From NCBI GenBank assembly GCA_947462335.1, contig OX381709.1:42874933-42938932 (forward strand): a stretch of 64,000 nucleotides of DNA, given 5' to 3'. The position numbers and the translations under genes were made by a program. Origin of the DNA: Harmothoe impar. Lineage: Eukaryota > Annelida > Polychaeta > Phyllodocida > Polynoidae. Below, piece after piece: positions 34,930-46,186 of the stretch; position 1 is the first letter of the stretch; each line of letters starts with the position of its first letter. The notes beneath the pieces are model-generated. The model had not been told where the DNA came from and did no database searches. It was given only the letters and a program-made list of their open reading frames with translations.

Positions 34930-35497
34930 CCGAGCCATGACGTGTGAAAAACATGTTGAGGCTCTGACAGCTTGTGGGAAGGAGTGGAGCGGGCGCTACA
35001 GGCGTCAACTGGTGTGTTATAATCAGTCCCTATGAGGATTCAAGTGCTACTACTAACTGACTCTGCCAGAAACGCCAGTTGGAGCCTGTGGAGGCTACGT
35101 CCCGGTCCACTGCCCCTCCATACAAAGCTAGTGTTCGCGGAGTTAGTGTTGTAGCATAGGACGCGCTCGTTCCCTCTTTGAGCTTACGGCCAGTCCGTGT
35201 CCCATTGTATGACCTGGATGGCTTCGCCAGCAGGTCAATAATGGTCTTGAGCTTCTAAAAGAAACTACCAAAATATGCTTAAGATGACTGGTGCAGCATT
35301 CGTAGCATTGGTGAGATGCAGTGAGGCAGAAAGATTAAGGCTGAGGGGTAGTGAAGGGTGGTAAACCTATCCCTAGGGGAGGGCAAACAGAGGCAGGTCC
35401 CTCTCTGAACCCGATCCTAACCTCCTAACACCCCCACCCCCCAGCTCACCCATTCACCAATAGTTCAAACACAACACTACGTCCAGATCCGCTACTC

Positions 35498-36639
35498 CAG
35501 GGCTGGGCAGCTGTCGCAATGTCGCAAAAATATGCGACAGGGGTCTTGGAAAATGCGACAGGGACATTAGAGAAAGTCTGGGCTTTCTAAAACTGAAAGA
35601 ATTTTGTAAATATTCCAATTAGAACCAAAGTTAGGACTATTTCAATAGATTTCACCCCGCAGTGGAATATCCCCTTAAACCCCTCAGTATATCAATTGAT
35701 TGATTGATTTTTATTGGCCAACAGTTCATGTAGTTACAAGCCTTTCACATTAGCCTTTAACATTTCACATACACTTATCTAGCAAAATGCCCACAGATTG
35801 CATAAATCTGAAAGTAAAATATGTGCCCAAATTTTTTGGAGCAATATGCTCAGAAACTATAGGCCCTATGCCAATCTAAAATAAGATTTTCTCAAATTTC
35901 TTGGAACATTGTCTCATGATCGCCTCAAAAATATACCAATCAACAGACCTAATTACAAATTTCTCCTGGACCAATATGCCCCCAAAACACCACAAAATGC
36001 ACCAATCTAAAGGTAGATTTTCAAAATTTTCCTGGAGCAATGTGCTTCTAAAAATGATCAGAATACATCAAAGTTAACTAATACTAGTAGGTGACAATTC
36101 TAAATTTTCCTAGAAGAACATGCTCCCCAAACCATCATACACCATCTATCTAAAAGTTAGAAGTTCCAAATTTTGGGTGAGCAGTATGCTCCCGAACCCC
36201 TCAGAATATATCATTCTAAAAATAGAAATCCAAAGTTTCCTGGGGCGACATGCCCCCAAAAATTCATCGAAAGCACCAATCTAAAAGTAGAATTTCAAAA
36301 TTTTCCTAGAGCTATGTGCCACCAAATTCTCAGAATGCACCATTCTAAAGTAATTTTCCGGGAGCAATGCATGTGCCCAAAACAAAATGCACAAATCTAA
36401 AGGTAGAATTTAGAGAATTCCTATTAACAATGTGCCCGAAACCCCTCAGAGGACACCAAATTTAAGACAGACATATTGATATTTTCCTTTATCTCACACC
36501 CAAAATTCACAAGGAGATATGATTTGGGGGGGGGAGGGGGTTCGCCACACACACATCTAGTTGGTGTGCGCCCGTCTGAAATACTTTGCTCCAAAGATTT
36601 CTAGGTTTGCTCCAGCATATCACAACATGCCCAGCCCTG
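35498..36639. mobile_element. hAT-like non-autonomous element with internal tandem repeats
   Basis: Starts CAGGGCTGGGCAG and ends TGCCCAGCCCTG, with TACTC on both flanks (35493-35497 and 36640-36644). The left subterminal region has repeated TGTCGCA/TGCGACA motifs. The interior (about 35835-36460) consists of about nine diverged units of roughly 65-70 bp built around TTTTCCTGGAGCAATGTGCC and CACCAATCTAAAAGTAGA. No transposase frame is present. CAGGG ends plus a 5-bp duplication match the element at 17313. Confidence 0.72.
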
Positions 36640-36644
36640 TACTC

Positions 36645-37593
36645 CTTACGTCACACAGGCCCACCCTGGACTTTTATCTACCTCACAGGACGTAGGTATG
36701 TGACGTAGGCACGCACGGCACCTCCGTAATCCCAATGTCTTTATTTATAACAGTTTACCTGGGAAGTGCGGCTTTATTCTCTGAGGGTAGAATCTGCTTT
36801 CTATGTGTTAGGTAATACACACATAGGGATGCTTGCCGACCACAGGCCTTAGGTCTCTATGTATTGTAGCAGTTAATACGAATGAAATCAATGGGCCTCC
36901 CTTCAAAGCCTTTGATCACACAGACTGTAGTATAGACTGGGTCTCTATGTCAAACAATTTTCCATTGCAGAATCTGGATGTCAATATTTGAGCCTCCTGC
37001 CTTTGAAGTCGTTTACATTTGCGACCTCATACACTGGACCTCAATCACAAATCTGGTATGAATGAACCATCTGTCCACAATACTCACACCATATTGAGTC
37101 ATATTTGGAATTGATTCACGTCGATTTGTTCAGGGGGCTGGCAACACAAATAAAATATGCCAGTGTGTACATTTTCAATCAGCAAATCTCACTGCCAAAG
37201 TACTATCATTCATAGCAGGAAAGCACATGATAACCACAATGGGTGACTACTATTAATTCCCCATATATATTCCGATAAATAGTTTTGTTGAACACTGGGT
37301 GGTGTTGAATTCAGCCTCAAATGCTACACTCAGAGCAAGATTTTAGCCAGAGCATTGACGTAACAAATCTATACAAGAGTAACGTCAATATTAAAGGCTG
37401 ACTGCTGTATTGTTGACGTTATGTCATCACCAGGGGCTGACGGTACAGTATGTAGGGAGTATGGTAACTCTGGGTACACATGATGTGATCATCAGTTAGG
37501 TAATGGGCGTAAACAGACAGTACGGGTGGCTTGTCGATCTGGACTATATTTGACATACTCAAGCTATGTTCCATGCTGGCCATTATGTTGCCC
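36645..37593. other. Non-coding stretch, no supported gene
   Basis: AT-rich sequence with no repeat or credible open frame up to the hairpin at 37594. Confidence 0.5.
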
Positions 37594-37716
37594 TACACAC
37601 TCAGAAAAGTCAGCATCATTGTCGCTAAAACCACTCTCACCTGAAAGTCTGGCAGTGCTTGACTTTCAGGGGAGAGTGGTTTTAGCGACAATGACGCTGA
37701 CTTCTCTGAGTGTGTA
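37594..37716. ncRNA. Near-perfect 56-bp-arm hairpin
   Basis: Arms 37594-37649 and 37661-37716 are complementary at 53 of 56 positions, with an 11-nt loop. In a minus-strand transcript two of the three mismatches become G-U wobble pairs, so the minus-strand RNA folds better. No target duplication is seen at the ends. It may be a hairpin-siRNA or miRNA-like precursor, or a recent inverted duplication or foldback. Confidence 0.5.
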
Positions 37717-40700
37717 TGGTAGGAGTAAGGTAGAGGGAATCTTTACATAGCGCTACATACTATACTATAGCATCAGTATAGCAATACCATTTTCGAACTC
37801 CAAAGATTTGAATGAATGATGTACACGATATGTTCAAGCCATACCGGTATATTGAAATAGATGTATTAAATAACTGGTATCAAGTAGACACATTATATGA
37901 ATTCACCTAGTGGATGATGAGATGTATAGAATGAGATGTAAACCATTGGACCACCCTGTATTTCATGCCCTATGAACCCCCACGTATAAAAAGAACCCAT
38001 GTGGTTTAGGATAGGGTGTGGGTCTGATACTTGAATATTGCATGTGATATAGACGTCCAACAACATTGATCCTCCCATCTGTTCTCCAGAGGGTGAGGTG
38101 TGGCTAGGGGTGGGGGTGAGTTGGGTGGTTCACCATATGAAGATGTATATAGGTGGTGGTGGGGTGATAGGGGGGGGGTGATCGTGAGCTGTCATACATG
38201 GTTAGACCCGCCCACCCCCTAGCCCAGTACGTAGGTCTTCGTTACTCTGACAACCAATTTTATAAATCAAATAAGGAGGGAAGATTGATAGTATATAATG
38301 CGCGAATTGCTGTGGGCTTAGTTAGGGGCCTGTGCCTTCTACTGATCTTTTTTCTTCTCCCCCCCCCCTTTCTTATTTTATTTTATTCTATTTAGGGGGG
38401 GGGGGGGGTGGTCTGTTTGGCCTCTTTAATACCTAACTTAAATACAGTGTGAAGCTACATGATTATTAAAAGTTGACACTGTGTTTAGAATACATAGTAG
38501 TGGAATTGCCAGCATTGGCGTTTGAGGCAATAATCGGTTAGTAACACAACTGTATTGACTATATTGGCAAATCACGGTCTTAGTTAATCCACTTTCCTTC
38601 TTTTGATATCGCATGTTTATCCTACTGAGCACCAACGAAAGCTGTCGGCAAGATCTAAAATATGTAGGGCCAGACAAACCATTTAGCACTTATTCAGAAG
38701 TGGCATTGCCAGAATAGCATGCTTATCAATATATTAAACGGGTTATACAAAGTGGGTAAGTTCCAAAAACAGCAGTCAACACTGGTTCGTCGTTTGTTGG
38801 AGCTCTATACCCTATTCACACCTAAACTCTGGATCCCCAGTCGCAGGATGTTCTTCTCCGTGTGTAACTAATACATTTAAGTGTCGAAGTCTTGCTTCCC
38901 ATATAGCATGAATTGGGGTTGGAGTGAGGACCGACACTCTGGGACTTATATAGAGTGGATGCGGGAGGAGGAGGGGGGGGGGTTAATAAGTGTGCCACCG
39001 GTTGAGTATATAGCAATCTTCTTGCATAGTGCTTCTGTCGAAATGGCTGGCTTTTTTCCCTCACCCGACTCAATGTATTTATTCTCTCCACGGTAGAGAT
39101 TCTGATAGTGTTCATTGAGAAGCTGTACACCTCTCACAACCTTGATACGGAAAACATTTTAGCGGCGTGGGCGTTTGGTGCCAGACCATTCAAAAACAGT
39201 CCGTCCCCAAATCCCAGCATTATGACGACCCAACCACATCCTAAATGGCATCTCTCTATTACATATCTCATAATAGGTGTAGAATTAGGTACCAGTGAGA
39301 TCTGTCCAGCACTTGTGCTTTCTCTGTCAGTGAGAGGGAGTGGGAGGGTATACACAGGGAGGAGGAGGCTTGATATGACCGCACCCAGTCAGTTCTGTCA
39401 GTCCAAGTGATGGACGCAGCACGTTTACAAACAATACCCCAAACATGTCCATCAAAAACACCGCCAGACTGTGTGCAAAGTGGCCTTCTTATGGAAGTGG
39501 GAATGGCAAGGTAAATAATGTCTGCCTGAATAATCGTACAAGTTAGTAGTGTTATACTGCACCAACTACCGTGAATTGGTCGAAATAATGTCAATTGGCC
39601 AGCTTTGTATATTTGAAGTAGTGCAATCAGACTGAATTTAGTATTGAGTAATTTCTTCCTTAATGGGTTTCTTTGTGAAAACATTGGCCACTGCCCAAGT
39701 CAAATAACTCTAACTTGATGCAACAATTGGAGAGGTTTTATTGGACCCAATCAAAGAGGATTACTGCTTAATACCAAATGCCCATTAAGGCTCTATATTT
39801 AAGTGTATGAGTCGTTCTGTATGTGTGTGTGGGGTGGGGGTGGGGGTGCCTGGGGGAATAGTATGTCCAATAGAAATAACAGGGAAGGGGAGTGCATATA
39901 GCATACCAGACTCCCCATGGGACTACACACCTTACTCAATGACTGCAAAATGGTCAGCCATACAACCCATAGGGTGCTGACAGCCGCCATTTCCTGCTCT
40001 CCCTGGAGGCAATGTATTACATGAATACAATACAAAAAACAACGTAGCAGTATTCAACTGATCTAAGCTGCCGTGTACTTATCCAACCTTAAGATCCCTC
40101 CTACCTTTGTAACACTTTTCTTTAACATACCCCTTCTTTTTCTCCTTTCCTCACCTCCAGCTCCCCCTTGGTTAACCCCCCTTTGTCCCCTCCTCCTGGG
40201 CCCTGTAATACAACCCACCCCTGCTGCTTTAAGCCTTAATCCCCGACTGCAAGCCGCCCACCTCTTCCCACCACGATCTGTTAATTCTATTGACCCTGGA
40301 GGAGTTAATGACGGTGTTGGCGACCCGCCCGGGACACGTGATTACGGCCCAGGTGTTTGGAGAGGGATCTACCTGAGGAGGTATTGACTGCATGCCTCAC
40401 CTGTGGGGGATAAGGCCTGTTATTGGCCAGCCACAGCCGCCTTTCCCACACTCCTGGAGGTAAAACTATGCTGGCTGGACTCCTGGAGGTGTATTATTTA
40501 TGGGGGCGACCTGGAGCAGTGTCACAGGTGTACAGCATACCTGACTGCCTCCAGGGGATAGTTACATGTACAGGGGTAACCTTGTTTTAGCTTTTAACGT
40601 ATAGGAGAACTTGACAGACACTGTCATTGTATATCGTACATGCATGATATTAAACTAAAGGTATCTCAGAACGCCCATGATCATAACTGTCACAAGTCAG

Positions 40701-41347
40701 TGAGGATACATATAAAATATCATAATGGTTCAGCACTCCAAGATATAAACCTATTACACGGTCTAGTTTCCAAGTAAATATCAGCAGTTCTCATGAATTA
40801 TTATTTTTGTGAATTATCCCAACACTGAGGGGCTACGATCTTCCGTAAAGATGAGTTGTACCACAGCGTATACAACCGCAGTGAGACCCTCGGGCAGGCA
40901 GGCAGCTTAGCTGTGCGTGTCTACCAGATCTTCATTCATCATCCAAATCTTTCAGCCTGACCCTTCCCACCCCTCTCTGTTGAGTGATGTCCTTTCATCA
41001 ATTACACTGCTTCCTTGGGGCCCAGTGGCCAGCCTACAAGCAAGGGGTGGGCATTGTATACAGCGGCAGTGGCCGTCAGATCGACACCTAGTCTCTATCC
41101 ATCACCTACAGCGGATTTCCTCCTTTATTATACCCTGGGGGCCTGAATCCTGTCACTTCAAAGAGTTTGCAGCCAATTCGGTATAACGCCAGGGCAAATA
41201 TCATTAGCATTTCTGGCGAATTACTTCAAAGCTCAAGTGACATGTCATCGGGTCTGGGGCCGTGGGGGGAGGTTTTATTTTGCTTACATAGGTGTATGTC
41301 TTGTAGTGTGCGATTGTCAGTGAATGATGTCATGTTCAAGAGGCTAA
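37717..41347. other. Non-coding stretch with complementary C and G runs
   Basis: No supported gene. A C10 run (38359-38368) is followed 26 nt later by a G14 run (38395-38408). Between 40.2 and 40.6 kb several CCTGGAGG octamers cluster with CACCTG/CAGGTG. Confidence 0.5.
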
Positions 41348-41537
41348 GGGAACATTCACAAATGACGTTACCTATTTGGTACATTTGATACCCCCACCCC
41401 ACTATTTTGGGAAAAGTAGACTAAGAAAGATATGCCCTGAGAAAAGATCCGTCACTAAACTCAAACTCCCCTCCCGGACTCCCCTACACACATACATACA
41501 CACTCCCCAGTTGGTGCCGTCATTTGTGAACGTTCCC
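41348..41537. mobile_element. MITE, GGGAACGTTCAC family, copy C
   Basis: A 190-bp unit starting GGGAACATTCACAAATGACG and ending CGTCATTTGTGAACGTTCCC, flanked on both sides by TAA (41345-41347 and 41538-41540). This is the clearest copy of the family. The 3-bp TAA duplication suggests a PIF/Harbinger-type mobiliser. Confidence 0.85.
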
Positions 41538-44500
41538 TAAATTGTGCTTTTTGGCTGCAGCTGCCGTTTGTGCATTCTGTTCTCTAGTTCGCTACATACA
41601 ATCATATCTATACCACAATCAAAGAAAAACACTATCAGATACTGCAGATTGTGAAGCCTTGTATAGCTAACGCACGACTCCCATCTATGAATGGGAGCTG
41701 ATGAGACTGATAACGTACTGTATGTTATGGTTAGATGAAAGATAAGGAAACTAGTATCTGAAATCGTTGACTTGAAAGTAAATCTTGTTTATGCCAGGGA
41801 CCTATAGATAGCCAACGTTGAATACATCTGCTTGCAATGAATGAAGGTGAATGTATCAAGAATAAAGGACACCTCATTCCAAAGGCATGTTCTAGTAAAA
41901 CACCATTTCCTGCCTTACAAGTTACAGCTCAATATACCAGAACTAGATACGTGCCCTAAACTACTAAGTTAGAAGATTTACCATATTCATGTCTCACGCG
42001 ATCTCCATCAGCATATATTAACCTAAGACCCTACATATTATACAAGCCCAGAACGTAAGGAAGCTTGACTTGACTCTCGTGGCTGCTGGCCCAAACCCTG
42101 CCAAATTGCATGTTCCTTTAGCTGCTGACACCGTTCCCCACATCTCATCCCACTCATCCAGCAGAAATGTAAGAACAAGCAAATAAATGAATAAAAAAAG
42201 TCACAGGAAAGAAAATGTGGGAAACTATCTTCTTCTTGTCTGCTCCTCTATCTATCTTCAGATACCCTGGATATATTTAGGCTACCTCTGTGGAGTGGGG
42301 TGGAGTGGAGTGGAGTGGAGTGGAGTGGAGTGGAGGGGAGGGGAGGGGAGGGGCAGTGTGTCACTATATCACTATATAGAATATAGTGAGAGTGTTTAAT
42401 TCTAAGGTGTGTAAATCTATAACGTATACAAGTCCATAGCCTACAGTGCAGCTTCCCCCAGCAGCCCCTATACGTCTAACAGTGTATTATACATCCTGTA
42501 TATATATCGTATCATCTACACGGCTAGACGGCCCACCTGACACGCTGTTTACCCATGACTTATCAGCACCTGTAAGTTAATACTATCAGCCACCATCCAC
42601 CACCACTACACACACCTCACATCTCTCGTAAACCCCCACTTCTTGGGGGAAAGTAGAGGAAAAGGGGAAAAGGAAATAAAATATTTTGGAGTATTTATTA
42701 CAGATAAACACCGTATGTTTGATACACCTGATGGACTAGATTCGTCACCGGATGTAGATGTAAGTTAAGAATGTATATTGTGCAAACTATCTCGCTGATC
42801 TAGATGATAACCCTTGGTATGTACATTTTTGGAGGTTTGGTTTTATTTAAAGCGCCAATTTTATGAAGGGTCTAAATGTAGTTTTCTTGTATTATTCTAG
42901 TCAAATAACGAGTGGCATGTTTAATGGAGAGAATGAAGCTTCAAAGCTACGCTTTATAACATATGTGAGCAGTTAACACACTGATAATACATTTGTAGTG
43001 ATATACGTAAACTTTTAGTCAATCAAATGTATTTACTGCATGGGATCATTGCACTAGTCTCGTGTGGAATTTAGCGTAATTTTCCTCTTTTTTTTGGTCT
43101 GTCTGGGGAAACTGAATTTGTTCCAGGTCAATGCAAATGGGGCACGTCAAGTAGAAAGCCAACAATTATACCCCCTCCTCCTCTCCACCGCACACACACA
43201 TTGGGGATAAAATGACATGTATAAATTGACTATCTGATTATAGTTAGGGGAAGTCCGCTGGAAATGATTACCATTAACAGAGCAAAACAAGCGTTTTTAC
43301 TTCGATTTCTCCTAAGCAAGAGGAGAGGCCATCACTCAGCCCAGGCGGAGAAGGGACGTCAAGGAATAATCACATTCGTCCGGACACAATATGGACTGAG
43401 GCGAAATCTTTACTTTCTTCTTCAGTATTTTCTTTTCAAACTTTCCTTGACATCATCACATACATATGAACATAAACACGGCCACACTAAGGGGGACATG
43501 TAATTGGCTAGGTGCCACGACGATACGGTAGCGGCACATGTCACCTCCAATGCTGGCCAATCACCAACTATATAACCCAAGTTACCTCCCTCCACTCCCA
43601 GTGCTAAAGCTTATGTAAACATGAACCCCCTGGTACCTTAAATCTAGTATAATTCACCCATTACAGTTTCATAAGAATATTGTTAGCAGTTACAGAGTGG
43701 AGGTTAACTTGTCAGTCAACTTTACACCTTGAGCGATTTATGATTATATTTGTTTTATATGCTAATTGGTTGTTTACATGCAAATATCAATTGACATACC
43801 AGAGTAGCGTGAGGCTCCAAAAACATCATGATTATAGAGAGTGCCAGACAATCTACCACATATATATATTCATGTCTTCACATTGATTTCCACTATTCCC
43901 ACCCCAATCTATAGTAATTTACCCAGATGACCTATACCACTACTAGGCACTAGACAGAAGGCCCGTCCTGTGTATATAGTTTGTGATTGATAATGTATGA
44001 CGACCAGGGGTGCAGTGCCCTGTGAGGTACATACACTTGCTCCGGAGGTGTTCTCCATGTGAGCTGAGGTGGAATGGGTCACGGAGGCTGCCAAGGCCGG
44101 CCTGGGGCCCTGGAGGACTGGTGCACTCTCTGTTCCAGCCCTGGAGGACCTTGTTGTGTAGAAGTATGAAGGTTTGCGGCAGGGATGGTGGGGGGAGGGA
44201 GGGGGTGGAGGTCAGTTGTCATCAACCATAGATGTGGGCTCGAGGAGGAGGAGAGCTCGGCAGGTTTATAAAAGGTAAACAATGGAGCGTGCTTCCAACA
44301 ATGGGGAATGTCGAGGTGTATGTTTGTATAATGTGGCCCAGTGACAGTTGCATTACCTGCATCAAGGCTATCATATGTGTACATAAATGTGTAGCCATTT
44401 CTTTTTCTGACCCAGTGACATTGTTTAATAGTGGTCTCTTTAGGTGTCAGAAGTATGATCTATGTCCATGTCATAATATCAACGTGTACACATTGAGGCC

Positions 44501-45543
44501 CCATTATGCCATTATGATACACCTTTGGTCAGTATATTAAACCAGTATCAAAGATCCACAAAAAGACTGAAGCACTGGAGGAGACACCTAGTGTTGTCCA
44601 TCAGGGTCTCCTCCAGTAACCTGAGCCAAGAGATGTGCCGCAAGACGTCTACTACAGTATGTGTGTATTTGTGGTGGGGAGGACCAAGGTTATCAGTAGT
44701 TTAGGGTCACCTCAGGTAAGTCTCCTCCAGCCCCCCCCCCCCTCCAGGTAGTGCTATCTTATGACTGCAGCTCTTGTGAGGAGTGGTGAAGTGGGTCAGG
44801 AGGAGGAGGAGGGGAGGTACAACTACCTCCCTGACTAGACTGTCTGTATCACTGACTCACCTATATTTACATCGGCCATTCACAAGGAGTACGGCTTGTT
44901 CTAATTAAATATTTTTTTCTAATTATTTCTAATACATGTAACAGCAATAAGCCATTACTGACATAAGGTCTGGATCCCTCAGTGAGTGTCACATGATGAC
45001 TCATACAGTGATAGGTAACATGGAAAATGTTATTTCCCAGTGGCACAGGATTTCTCGGAAAGTTGGTTAAGTTCAATGTACATGTTGGAACAACAGAAAG
45101 ATATTGTTTCCACCAGAATATTGGTCGACTTGATAAACATGCCGAAATGGATGTATATAGTATATCCTCTTCTTGGTTGTAGCAACTACCTTACCTGCCT
45201 ATAATCATCGCCAAAGAACGCAGGGAAGGAGGCAGTCACACTTACCTGAAAAGATAACAAAGATACATTGTTACAATAATGGTAAATATTAAACTAGTTT
45301 AAACATACACATTCTCAGATTCACATTTATAAATACCTGGTACGTATAATTAAACTATATAAGCTCCCAGTCATTGACACAAATTCGAGATTCTTAAACA
45401 TTTTTTATAATCTAAGTAAGTCTTGAAGTTGAAGGCAAAACACTTTAAACATGTTTAGAATGTCTCTATCAGTTCCGACATATCCGTTAGACATAAAGCC
45501 TGCTACAAAACCAGCTGTAATGCTTCAGAACCATGTTAGGTAG
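41538..45543. other. Non-coding stretch with a TGGAG microsatellite
   Basis: A TGGAG array passing into GGGGA units occupies about 42291-42353. CCTGGAGG occurs at 44109 and 44140, and a C-run lies near 44731. No coding signal was supported. Confidence 0.55.
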
Positions 45544-45728
45544 GGGAACATTGACAAATGACGTCACCTATTCTGAGATCTTTTTTCAAGACCAACTCAC
45601 CTCCTTGTCACTATTCCAGGTAAATTGCCCTCTACAAATGTAAGGTCAGCTAGTGTCATGATTCACCACTAAACCCAAACCCAATGACCTCCCACCCCTA
45701 GCCAGTCACGTCATTTGTGAACGTTCCT
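45544..45728. mobile_element. MITE, GGGAACGTTCAC family, copy D
   Basis: A 185-bp unit starting GGGAACATTGACAAATGACG and ending CGTCATTTGTGAACGTTCCT. The flanks TAG and CAG differ by one base. The interior contains a TCACTATTCC segment and CCCAAACCCAATG-like sequence shared with copy C. Confidence 0.78.
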
Positions 45729-46047
45729 CAGGATTCTAAAGCTGCCATTACACAGTATGGACAAGCCTCCTCTGTTCGGAACAATCAGTAAGTACTTGGT
45801 GACACTACTCCCACTTAACTAAAAGGCACCTTTCAACACATGCCATACCCCGACCTTAAGGTCCCAACACGCCAACAATGGTGACACACCCCTATCGGAT
45901 ATGTCACAACCTAGAGTCATGTCCCACAGCCCACCAATACTAGCACTATTAGTAGCCAAGCCTTACACACTGTTTATAGGAATGCAAGTTGGATATCGAC
46001 ATAATCACTGAAAAGGTAACTTTTTACCCTCAAATCTCTCTTTTCAG

Positions 46048-46186
46048 AGTTCATCTCAAGAGGGCAGAGGACTTTGAAGTCCCTGTTTTCAGAGAAATAC
46101 CTGACAATTTACACCATCCTTCCAATGGCCGAAGTCTGCCATCTTATGATTCAATCTCCATAGAAATCGCACGCACGTTGTATTAG
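46048..46186 (+). CDS. Candidate terminal exon of an unrecognised gene
   Basis: A strong acceptor tract (CTCTCTTTTCAG) is followed by an open segment reading VHLKRAEDFEVPVFREIPDN and onward to a TAG at 46184-46186. About 46 codons, charged and not low-complexity. It enters in phase 2. No family is recognised and no polyadenylation hexamer was noticed close by. It may be chance. Confidence 0.2.

Noticed and set aside
39268..39684. 138-codon minus-strand frame
   Set aside because: Low codon regularity, no motif, and overlapping frames on both strands of similar length.
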